Source: a virus
DNA: 37,671 nucleotides
Reading direction: 5' to 3' (one strand)
Virus record (IMG/VR): IMGVR_UViG_3300032164_000034
Coordinates: 1 to 37,671 of that record
Under the pieces are notes generated by a model that ran no database searches, had not been told where the DNA came from, and saw only the letters and a program-made list of their open reading frames with translations. This document shows positions 7,176 to 14,009 of this stretch, in pieces. The number at the start of each line of letters is the position of its first letter. The first letter of the stretch is position 1. Made by a program: the position numbers and the translations under genes.

Positions 7176-7481
7176 ATGACCGACGAGAACACCACCGAAG
7201 CCCCAGCCTCCGAGATGGCCAAGAAGCTCGCCCCCGAAGAGGTGGTGGCTCTGACCCAGATGCACCGTCAGGCGCAGGAGACTGTCCAGCAGATTGGGCA
7301 GAGCGAGGTCCGCAAGGCTCGGCTTCTGGCGAGCCTCTCGGAGGTCGAGGAGCGCGCCCAGGGCATCATGAACGCAGCGGCTGCACGGCTCGGTATCGAG
7401 CCTGGGACGCCGTGGCAGATGGCTCCTGACGGGACGGTCGTGATCCTGCCCCGTCAGCCGCAGGCTGCTCAGACGCACTAG
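7176..7481 (+). CDS. Short helical protein, probably virion-associated
   Basis: ATG 7176 has an excellent ribosome site (AGAGGAAG) and gives 101 residues. A longer in-frame GTG at 7035 overlaps the small membrane peptide and lacks support. The protein starts with a polar Thr/Glu/Ala segment and continues with a long helix with coiled-coil character (about 20-70, LTQMHRQAQETVQQIGQSE, then SLSEVEERAQGIMNAAAARL). It ends in a short GTPWQMAPDGTVVILP segment, a shape often seen in small phage proteins. It comes just before the neck-gene block. No specific function can be named. Confidence 0.7.
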   Translation: MTDENTTEAPASEMAKKLAPEEVVALTQMHRQAQETVQQIGQSEVRKARLLASLSEVEERAQGIMNAAAARLGIEPGTPWQMAPDGTVVILPRQPQAAQTH

Positions 7482-7492
7482 GCACGCTATCT

Positions 7493-7506
7493 TTCCCGAG
7501 AGGGAA
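7493..7506 (+). other. Small hairpin overlapping a ribosome site
   Basis: TTCCC-GAGA-GGGAA lies 4 bases before the ATG of the next gene, and its right arm (GGGAA) is part of the likely ribosome-binding site. Folding could reduce initiation at 7511. Confidence 0.35.
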
Positions 7507-7510
7507 GCCG

Positions 7511-8884
7511 ATGGTGTGGACCCCGACGACGTACCCACTGCCCCCCATGAACGTCATGGTGGTCAGTCCCTTCGAGAAGGGGATGCTGGACATCCGGTGG
7601 GATGACCCCTCCCTTCTCGGTGGGAACTCTGCGTACAACGTCCTCGGGGTCAACGTGTACCGGTCGGATGCGTCCGACCGGGGACCGTTCCGCAGGATGA
7701 ACTCGTTTCCGGTCGGTGGGACGTTCTTCAGGGACTTCACCGATGTGGCCCTCGTCGCTGATGAGGTCATCCCGTGGGAGACGGGCTGGCAATCTCGCGG
7801 TGACGCTCCGAACGTCCGACGGTGGACGCTCAGGACTCGCTACCCGATGTACAAGCCCCGGACCCAGGGGATTGCGGCGAACTCCCTTGAGGATGTGATC
7901 GTCACGATCAACGGTATCCCGGCTCGGATCCACGAGGTCTTCGGCCCGGCGAACGAGATCACGCTGGGGGATGCGACAGACCTCAATCCTCGGAACGACA
8001 GGCTCGTGTTCGCCCCGTTGCCCACGGGTCCAGCAGACGCGGTGGTAGTCACCTACTACACGCTCAAGAACCTCGTCCAGCCGGGGGTGGACAAGAAGAG
8101 CTTCTACCGGGTGACGACGGTGGCGGAGGACGCGGCCCAGCCGGGGGGTCTGATTGAGACTCCGCTGAACGTGACGATGCCAGCGTCCGACTCGCAGATT
8201 GAGCAACTCGACTACATCTGGCGAGAGGCCATCCGTCGCAACAATTGGATCCTCACTCAAGGCGGAGAGCGCATCAAGCTCTTCGTCCAGAAGGTCGCTG
8301 GGGTCCCATGTGAGTGCCGAGTCGAGGTGGAGTCCCGCATTCGGGCCTACTCGAAGCAGCCCTCGAACCGCTGCAAGATCTGCTACGGGACAGGGTTCGT
8401 TGGGGGCTACGAAGGCCCCTACGACATCATCATGGCCCCGGACGACGCTGAAAAGCGCATCTCACAGGGTTCAACGGGTCGTAGGAAGGAGCACTCCTAC
8501 GAGGTCTTCATGACCTTCACGCCGATCGTTTCCCAGCGTGATTTCGTGATCAAGCAGAACAACGACCGGTACTCGATCGGTCCTGTTCGGCGTCCCACGA
8601 ATCGCGGGAACGTCATGCAACAGCATTTCAATCTCGCGTACCTCGACTCGGCGGACATCCGGTACTCGGTCCCGATTGACGGGTCTATCGCGTCCCCGAA
8701 TCTCCCGTGGCCTCAGACCCGGTACACCTACAATCCTCCTCGGGAGACCTACGACGCACGGGAGGATCCGCCGTGGCCAGTTACGCCGGATGCGGCCCTG
8801 CCGGAAGCAACCGACAAGGACAACGTACCTGATCCGGTTCAGCATCGTTGGCGCACGGGTACAGGCGAAAATCAGAACTACTGA
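7511..8884 (+). CDS. Virion structural protein with FnIII-like and cysteine-knuckle regions
   Basis: The protein is 457 residues. The first 90 or so resemble a fibronectin-III-type beta sandwich (MLDIRWDDPS, then YNVLGVNVYRSD, then FFRDFTD). A middle beta-rich part includes EDVIVTINGIPARIHEVFGP. Near 260-300 a Cys cluster reads C-E-C, then about 19 residues on, C-K-I-C-YGTGFVGGYEGPY, which looks like a zinc knuckle as in other phage neck or connector proteins. The C terminus is Pro/Asp-rich and probably flexible. It is the first of a run of virion-type genes ahead of the tail sheath, so a head-tail neck role is likely. No exact homologue is named here. Confidence 0.7.
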   Translation: MVWTPTTYPLPPMNVMVVSPFEKGMLDIRWDDPSLLGGNSAYNVLGVNVYRSDASDRGPFRRMNSFPVGGTFFRDFTDVALVADEVIPWETGWQSRGDAPNVRRWTLRTRYPMYKPRTQGIAANSLEDVIVTINGIPARIHEVFGPANEITLGDATDLNPRNDRLVFAPLPTGPADAVVVTYYTLKNLVQPGVDKKSFYRVTTVAEDAAQPGGLIETPLNVTMPASDSQIEQLDYIWREAIRRNNWILTQGGERIKLFVQKVAGVPCECRVEVESRIRAYSKQPSNRCKICYGTGFVGGYEGPYDIIMAPDDAEKRISQGSTGRRKEHSYEVFMTFTPIVSQRDFVIKQNNDRYSIGPVRRPTNRGNVMQQHFNLAYLDSADIRYSVPIDGSIASPNLPWPQTRYTYNPPRETYDAREDPPWPVTPDAALPEATDKDNVPDPVQHRWRTGTGENQNY

Positions 8885-8895
8885 GGCACCACGCG

Positions 8896-9567
8896 ATGGT
8901 AAAGAAGACTTCCACACCCCCACCACCGCAGCCCCCTGAAGATGGGGTTGTGCCTGATCCCACAGACAGCCATCCCATCATGCGTGTCAGCAAATGGGTT
9001 GGTGCTCTTGTTGGAATCGTGGGTGGCCTCGCGGTTCTGGTGACTGGGATCTGGAAGGTAGGCGACCTCCTCAATGACCTGGAGGGCGTCCAATCTGACC
9101 TGACGGCTCTCCGTGCTGCAACGGCTGAGGCTTCGTTGGCGGCCCAGCACCGCAGCGAGATTCAAGAGGAGATCCTCTTGAATCTCCGCATCGCAGTCGC
9201 ATCACTGCAAGCCAGGTCGGGCACCCCGGTCGGTGGAAGCGCACCGAGGCCATCTACTGGAACAACACATAGACCCCCTGTAGCGCGTGCGCGTGTGCAT
9301 CCACCAGCATTCGCTCTTGCCACCACGAGTCCAGAGGTTGTTGAGTTGGTGGCTAGTCTGCCACCACTCCCCCCGCCACTCCCACCTTCCCCACCTTCCC
9401 CACCTTCCCCACCTTCTCTCATAGAGCCCCCTGTAGCAGTGTCTGAGATGGTTGTTTCCCCTGAGATGCGACTCGTGGAGAACATGGAGATCCGCGACTA
9501 CGACCACTCAATTGAGACGGCTGATATCGCACTGGAGCGGGCGGAGATTCTTCAAGACCAGCTATGA
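8896..9567 (+). CDS. Single-pass membrane protein with coiled coil and PPS repeats
   Basis: ATG 8896 gives 223 residues. The protein has a Pro-rich cytosolic N terminus and a transmembrane helix at about 34-54 (VGALVGIVGGLAVLVTGIW). A coiled-coil-like segment at about 60-105 (LEGVQSDLTALRAATAEAS) follows. Next come a Pro-rich region with PPS repeats (DNA unit about CCACCTTCC at 9383-9418) and a final helix. TM plus coiled coil plus Pro-rich stalk could suit an inner spanin or a holin-linked protein, but its position among neck genes is unusual. The stop overlaps the next start (ATGA). Confidence 0.65.
   Translation: MVKKTSTPPPPQPPEDGVVPDPTDSHPIMRVSKWVGALVGIVGGLAVLVTGIWKVGDLLNDLEGVQSDLTALRAATAEASLAAQHRSEIQEEILLNLRIAVASLQARSGTPVGGSAPRPSTGTTHRPPVARARVHPPAFALATTSPEVVELVASLPPLPPPLPPSPPSPPSPPSLIEPPVAVSEMVVSPEMRLVENMEIRDYDHSIETADIALERAEILQDQL
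9383..9418 (+). repeat. Short tandem repeat (9-bp unit, PPS codons)
   Basis: About four near-identical copies of a CCACCTTCC unit encode Pro-Pro-Ser repeats inside the membrane-protein gene. Such a tract could vary in copy number by slippage without breaking the frame, because the unit is three codons long. Confidence 0.7.
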
Positions 9568-10154
9568 AGATCCCGGCCCCCCACATCGCTGCCCATCCGA
9601 AGGCACCGCAAGCAAAAGTTCACTCGACCAGAGCGGTACGAAAACCCTCTACCGAGAAGAAGACTGTTCGGAGCCGGTACATCACTCCTTTGGAGCGACA
9701 GGTTGGGGCTGTCCTCGACAAGTCCGACCTCCAGTTCTTCGGTCGTTGCCTCCTCAAGTACATCCGTGAGGAGGCCAAGAAGGACGCGGCCAAGACCCAT
9801 CAGGTGCCCACATCGGAGGAGTTCTACAAGTCCTTCACCTATCAGGTGAAGGACAACACGATTGAGGTGTCCTCAAGCTGGCCCTGGATCGATCTGATCG
9901 TCTTTGGGACCAATGGCCCCTACAAGATGAAGTGGCTCACCCAAGCCCAGGGCGTCTACAAGGTGCCCTTGCGAGGGAAGCAGGGAGAACTGATCATTCG
10001 CTCGACACCCCTCACAACAGACAAGGCTTGGATCCATCCAGGGATCGCCAAGCACAACTTCATCGAGCGGGCGTTTCGTCGGGCCAGGAAAGATTGCGTT
10101 GATCGGTTCATGGACAAGAACATCAGCAAGATCCTGGACAATGCGTTCAAATGA
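9564..10154 (+). CDS. Probable tail-completion / neck protein
   Basis: The protein is 196 residues; the start overlaps the previous stop. The N-terminal 40 residues are basic (Lys/Arg/His-rich). The core has FFGRCLLKYIREEAKKDAAK and SSSWPWIDLIVFGTNGPYKM. Its last third reads KAWIHPGIAKHNFIERAFRRA, a pattern (W-x-HPG followed by FI-x-x-A) found in HK97 gp10-like tail-completion proteins. That and its position between other neck-type genes support a head-tail joining role. The match is from memory of the motif, so moderate. Confidence 0.55.
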   Translation: MKIPAPHIAAHPKAPQAKVHSTRAVRKPSTEKKTVRSRYITPLERQVGAVLDKSDLQFFGRCLLKYIREEAKKDAAKTHQVPTSEEFYKSFTYQVKDNTIEVSSSWPWIDLIVFGTNGPYKMKWLTQAQGVYKVPLRGKQGELIIRSTPLTTDKAWIHPGIAKHNFIERAFRRARKDCVDRFMDKNISKILDNAFK

Positions 10155-10792
10155 GCGAGGTCGAAATCACCTGCCTCGGGGACTCGGCTCACATCCGTGA
10201 TCTCGGCCTGAAGATGACTCGCGGTTCCAAGATCCGCACGAGTCTCTCAGCGATCTCCAATTCCCGTGACCTGGAGGATGCCAAGGCGCGTGGTCTTGTC
10301 TCCGTGAGTGTGATGAAAGCTCAGACCATCAGAAGGGAAGACCTACCCATCATGCCGCCTCCTCCGATCGAACCCTCTGCGAACCACCAGAAGATCGCAC
10401 GGTCCTCCCATCAGTCGGGTTCTGGGAATCCACACACGGAGGGACACCATGACCCACACTCGACCGAGTTGCTGAGGGAACTCCTCCTCGAAATCCGGGG
10501 TCTTCGAGAAGACATGCGGAAACGTCAACCTGAACCCAAGACCGATCAACTGGCGGCAGAAATCGCGAATGCCGTTCGAGGCGCTCTGAGCGGGCTTCAG
10601 TTTGGGTCCGGCGGGGGCACTGTTGCCTCCCTCTCTTCGGAGCCAGAAGAGAGATTCATTCCTCGTGGTATCGTCTCAGGGTCAACGAAGACAGACATTG
10701 AGACAATCAACTCGGTAGCCCCGAGTACCTCAGGTCTGGATGATGCCAGCGGAGCCCTCAGAAATGCCCGCCGTCAGACAAAAGAAGGGTGA
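10151..10792 (+). CDS. Hypothetical protein with a short beta N-terminal domain
   Basis: The protein is 213 residues and overlaps the previous stop (ATGA). The N-terminal 60 residues (VEITCLGDSAHIRDLGLKM, then SRDLEDAKARGLVSVS) form a small domain seen in several phage neck regions, where it is unassigned. The middle is Pro/His/Ser-rich and disordered. A helix follows near 105-140 (LLRELLLEIRGLREDM) and the C terminus is Ser/Thr-rich. It has no cysteine pair or catalytic motif. The gene ends 7 bases before the actin-like gene. Confidence 0.65.
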   Translation: MSEVEITCLGDSAHIRDLGLKMTRGSKIRTSLSAISNSRDLEDAKARGLVSVSVMKAQTIRREDLPIMPPPPIEPSANHQKIARSSHQSGSGNPHTEGHHDPHSTELLRELLLEIRGLREDMRKRQPEPKTDQLAAEIANAVRGALSGLQFGSGGGTVASLSSEPEERFIPRGIVSGSTKTDIETINSVAPSTSGLDDASGALRNARRQTKEG

Positions 10793-10799
10793 CAAGAAC

Positions 10800-11813
10800 A
10801 TGAGCGGGAAACCCGAAACAGTCCGAGGTGTAGGTCTCGACGTAGGCACCATGAATTTCGTGTCCGCACGGCGGACCTCGAAGGGTGTCGAGACTCGTCG
10901 GATGCGGGATGCCTTCCTCGATCTCCCGCCTGAGTCCAAGAAGATGCTCAAGCTTTCGGGTGTCTCCTATGTGGACCGGGAGGATGAGATCCTCATCCTT
11001 GGGGATGCCGCTCTCGACATGGCCAACGTCTTCGGACGAGAAGCCCGTCGTCCGCTCTCTGGCGGCCTCGTGTCCTCCACGGAGGTGGATTCCCTGGAGG
11101 TTCTCGGGCTACTCGTCCGGAACGTCCTCGGGGCTCCTGAGGAACCAGGGGAGCACTGCTACTTCTCGGTCCCGGCGGCTCCGGTCGATTTGGTGGGCCG
11201 AGACGTGGTCTACCACCGTGGCATCTTCGACCGCATCGTGTCCGAGTGTGGGTACACGCCCCACTCTGGAAACGAAGCTATGGCGATCATCTACTCGGAG
11301 ACTGCCAGGGACGGCTTCTCTGGGATTGCCCTCTCGTTCGGTTCGGGCATGACCAACATCGCCCTCTCTGTGAGCACGGTAGAAGGGCTGGCCTTCTCTG
11401 TCGGTCGAGGGGGAGATTGGATCGACTCTGGCGCGGCGAAGTCGGTTGGGTCCACCCAGGCTCGCATGTGCTCGGTCAAGGAAAAGGGCATCGACCTCAA
11501 CAACCCGACTTCCAGGGAGCAAGAGGCACTCGCCTTCTACTACAAGAACCTGGTCGAGTACGTCCTCGACCAGATCGCCCTCCAGTTCAAGGCCGTCGAG
11601 GGTCGGTTCTCGCTTCCGAAGCCCATCCCGATCATCGTCTCCGGGGGCACCTCCTTGGCTGGTGGTTTCCTGGAGTTCTTCACCGGGGTCTTCGAGAAGA
11701 AGCGCAAGAAGTTTCCGATCCAGGTGAGTGAGATTCGGGCAGCCTCGGATCCGCTCAATGCCGTAGCCCACGGGCTACTCGTGCAGGCTCTCCAGGAGTA
11801 CGCTGATGAGTAA
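10800..11813 (+). CDS. Actin/Hsp70-fold ATPase (ParM/MreB-like)
   Basis: From ATG 10800 (AAGAAGGGTGA just upstream) the protein is 337 residues. Three hallmark nucleotide-binding motifs are present in the right order: phosphate-1 GLDVGTMNF (12-20), phosphate-2 LSFGSGMTNIAL (near 178-189) and adenosine SGGTSLAGGF (281-290). A connect-2-like segment (PLNAVAHGLLVQAL) follows near the C terminus. This fold includes ParM, MreB and Hsp70-type proteins. Its length fits a filament-forming actin homologue, but subunit-contact residues cannot be checked here. It lies within the neck-gene cluster and overlaps the next gene by 8 bases, so it is probably co-expressed with virion genes. An upstream in-frame start at 10740 is less likely. 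Confidence 0.8.
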   Translation: MSGKPETVRGVGLDVGTMNFVSARRTSKGVETRRMRDAFLDLPPESKKMLKLSGVSYVDREDEILILGDAALDMANVFGREARRPLSGGLVSSTEVDSLEVLGLLVRNVLGAPEEPGEHCYFSVPAAPVDLVGRDVVYHRGIFDRIVSECGYTPHSGNEAMAIIYSETARDGFSGIALSFGSGMTNIALSVSTVEGLAFSVGRGGDWIDSGAAKSVGSTQARMCSVKEKGIDLNNPTSREQEALAFYYKNLVEYVLDQIALQFKAVEGRFSLPKPIPIIVSGGTSLAGGFLEFFTGVFEKKRKKFPIQVSEIRAASDPLNAVAHGLLVQALQEYADE

Positions 11814-12258
11814 GCAACTTTGGAATCGAGTAGCTGGTTACGACGAGGAGTCCCCTAGAGTCTGCCACAAGGCTTCTGAGAAGGATCCTTCATGCCCATG
11901 CTGGGGTCGTCTTGAACCTATTTCCGAAGACGAGTTCAGTGGAACTCTGAAGTTCTCGTGTCTGGGTCATCGATCTCCCCGAGGGTACCGGGCAAAGCCA
12001 GAGAAAGACCTCTACAAGGAGGCCGCGAAGCAGGCAGCCTCCTTGCCCACTCTGGAAGAGGATCTTGCGGGTGTGTGGGAGTCTACCGACCGTGAAGTAG
12101 ACGAACCGGAGACTATCTTCCTCTTGAGGGATCTCACCCGAGAGGTCGGTCGGCTACGGGCATCTCTCCAGGATATACTGGACCGACAGGTCATCCAGAA
12201 TCAGACTATCAGTGACACACAAGCTCTTGTGAAGTCGGTTCTGAGGGCGAAGGAGTAG
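11806..12258 (+). CDS. Hypothetical protein with Cys/His cluster
   Basis: The protein is 150 residues and its ATG overlaps the end of the actin-like gene by 8 bases. The N-terminal 55 residues contain CHKASEKDPSCPCWG and FSCLGH, four cysteines and a histidine that could bind one zinc ion. A helical C-terminal half has a coiled-coil-like segment near 105-140 (LLRDLTREVGRLRASLQDI). It may be an adaptor that works with the actin-like ATPase, a guess from the overlap only. AGGAGTAGG at its end serves as the ribosome site of the next gene. Confidence 0.6.
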   Translation: MSKQLWNRVAGYDEESPRVCHKASEKDPSCPCWGRLEPISEDEFSGTLKFSCLGHRSPRGYRAKPEKDLYKEAAKQAASLPTLEEDLAGVWESTDREVDEPETIFLLRDLTREVGRLRASLQDILDRQVIQNQTISDTQALVKSVLRAKE

Positions 12259-12259
12259 G

Positions 12260-13384
12260 GTGTATTTTCACCTGACAGAAGCGACTCGGCGGAGGCTCAT
12301 CAAGGAGCTTCGTGCCTACTGGTCTCTGCATCCCAGGTACCAGGACATCATCGACAACATCCAGGGCAAATTTTCCTTCGAGGAACGCCCTCAGTACGGC
12401 ATCATCCTCAAGACGGGTTCTGCCACCAAGGTCCAGTTCTCACCTGACAACTTCATGGGGACTGTGCAGAGCTATGTGGCCCTAGCCAAGATCCCAGGAT
12501 ACGCAGGGTTGTCGGTAGATTGGGTCAGGGAGGACTCCCTCGCGATCCAAGCAAACGGGGGTAGGTTCCCATCTCAGAGTGGGGTCTACTACTGCGAGAT
12601 GGTCACGGAAGACACGTTCTTCGTGGACCCTCTGCTCGATGTCAGGGACGAGCGGATCCTGATGACCACCCCCTCGGAAGGGACCCTTCAGGGGATCCCC
12701 TATGCCGGGAGCCTACGGATCTTCGAGATGCCCAGCGGGCGTCTCCTCCGTCCGGGCGTGAACTACACGATCGGCGCAGACCAGGTCACCGTCTATCTGG
12801 CTGTGCCACTAGCCAACGGACAGGCGCTCTCGGCTGACTACCGGGTCGCTGGGGTGACTACCGGACCCTGGAAGGTGGAGGCCCAGTCGGGCCTTAGTCA
12901 TGTGATCCCAGGGGTGGTGTTGGTCTTCGGGCGGCGCTACCAGAAGGGCGACCGTTGGGCAATCATCGTCTCCCAAATCCGGGAGCCTGCGTACATGGAG
13001 TACGGCGGGAAGTGGGAACTGGGCATCGACATCGACATCATCGCCCGTGACGTGAACGCCCAGGTCGAGATTGCGGATCAGACGGCCATGTTTCTGTGGG
13101 CGATCCTGCGACCCAACCTCGTTGACGAGGGGCTCGACATCATGGATGTGTCGATGGGCGGGGAGTCAGAGGAGATCTACGACGAGAACGGAGACGACTA
13201 CTTCTACAACTCCGCAATCTCGATGACCATCCAAGTAGATTGGTTTCTCCATGTCCCGATTCTCCCCAGGATTTTGTCCTACCAGGAGGATGTGAAGGGG
13301 CTGCCGCAAGACCTCTCCTTGTCGCCGTTCAAGGATCCGTTCTTCTCAGGGAAGTTCGAGCACTTCGAGAAGACCCTCGGTTGA
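12260..13384 (+). CDS. Virion structural protein, probable neck/tail-terminator
   Basis: The protein is 374 residues from GTG 12260, one base after the previous stop. The N terminus has a helical segment (IKELRAYWSLHPRYQDI), then beta-rich regions (QYGIILKTGSATKVQFSPDN, then GYAGLSVDWVREDSLAI). A second part near 215-300 (ELGIDIDIIARDVNAQVEI) and a final SISMTIQVDWFLHVPILPRI-like stretch are consistent with a beta-sandwich head-tail or tail-terminator protein of large myoviruses. Two genes farther on is the tail sheath. The exact role is inferred from place and shape. Confidence 0.65.
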   Translation: MYFHLTEATRRRLIKELRAYWSLHPRYQDIIDNIQGKFSFEERPQYGIILKTGSATKVQFSPDNFMGTVQSYVALAKIPGYAGLSVDWVREDSLAIQANGGRFPSQSGVYYCEMVTEDTFFVDPLLDVRDERILMTTPSEGTLQGIPYAGSLRIFEMPSGRLLRPGVNYTIGADQVTVYLAVPLANGQALSADYRVAGVTTGPWKVEAQSGLSHVIPGVVLVFGRRYQKGDRWAIIVSQIREPAYMEYGGKWELGIDIDIIARDVNAQVEIADQTAMFLWAILRPNLVDEGLDIMDVSMGGESEEIYDENGDDYFYNSAISMTIQVDWFLHVPILPRILSYQEDVKGLPQDLSLSPFKDPFFSGKFEHFEKTLG

Positions 13385-13441
13385 TCCATTTGGTGGCGTT
13401 GACACCCCTATATCCGCCGCATTGAGAGGAGAGGTACCACA

Positions 13442-13882
13442 ATCCCTGTCTTTCGATACCAGTGCTCGTCCTGCGGATTGAACTTCTCCGCCCGCGTCGC
13501 CTCGGCTTTGTCTGCGGTGAAGTGTTCTTCCTGCGGGTCAGAAGCTGGGCAAGACCTCCCCCGGTCCTTCTCGGTGAGCACCAGCGTCCCCACGCAGGGG
13601 TTGTCGGCTCCTGCCACTGGGCTGTCCTCTCACGATTACGTCTATGACCGGGTGGTGGGTGAGGACTCCAAGGCCAAGTGGTCCCAGATAGCGGCCCGCC
13701 AGAAGGACAAGGTTCAGGTCATCGAGGAAAAGGGCGTCACCGGGTTCGACCTCACCCGCAAGCCAGACGGCACCTACGGGGTGATGACCCCCAAACAGAG
13801 GGCAGCCTCTGAGAGATCTCGAAAGTTCCACTTCAAGATGGATGCCCACGGCAGAGCCATGAAGGCGCAGAAGGCCACCTGA
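13442..13882 (+). CDS. FmdB-like zinc-ribbon protein with probable ATC start
   Basis: The protein is 146 residues if read from ATC 13442. It begins (I/M)PVFRYQCSSCG, then VKCSSCGS, giving Cys8, Cys11, Cys28 and Cys31, the four ligands of an FmdB-type zinc ribbon whose members usually start MPxYxYxC. GAGAGGAGAGG (13424-13434) lies 7 bases before the ATC, ideal for translation from it. The first ordinary start, TTG 13478, would cut off half of the zinc site and has no good ribosome site. The rest is basic, with TPKQRAASERSRKF near the end. The gene lies just before the tail sheath; a nucleic-acid- or assembly-related role is possible but unproven. Confidence 0.65.
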   Translation: MPVFRYQCSSCGLNFSARVASALSAVKCSSCGSEAGQDLPRSFSVSTSVPTQGLSAPATGLSSHDYVYDRVVGEDSKAKWSQIAARQKDKVQVIEEKGVTGFDLTRKPDGTYGVMTPKQRAASERSRKFHFKMDAHGRAMKAQKAT

Positions 13883-13896
13883 ACTCGGCCACCTCC

Positions 13897-13912
13897 CGGT
13901 GCCTCGGCACCG
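13897..13912 (+). terminator. GC-rich hairpin after the zinc-ribbon gene
   Basis: CGGTGCC (13897-13903) and GGCACCG (13906-13912) make a compact stem with a CTCG-type turn 15 bases after the stop. No U-tract follows. It may end or slow the upstream transcript ahead of the sheath leader. Confidence 0.4.
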
Positions 13913-13955
13913 TGGTCAATCACCGATCCACACGAATCCCCCGCGCTTTCCACTT

Positions 13956-13977
13956 CCTCTCCTCTATTCAGGAGAGG
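13956..13977 (+). other. Leader hairpin before the sheath gene
   Basis: CCTCTCCT (13956-13963) pairs perfectly with AGGAGAGG (13970-13977) over a 6-base loop. The right arm resembles a ribosome site but is 32 bases from the sheath ATG, which has its own AGGAG near 13998. The hairpin may stabilise the abundant sheath message. Confidence 0.4.
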
Positions 13978-14009
13978 TCTGATTCACCTCAATTCCAGGA
14001 GCGCGACAC

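Noticed and set aside
13399-13404. Perfect TTGACA hexamer before the zinc-ribbon gene
   Set aside because: No acceptable -10 lies 16-18 bases downstream (TTGAGA at best), so a promoter is not claimed.
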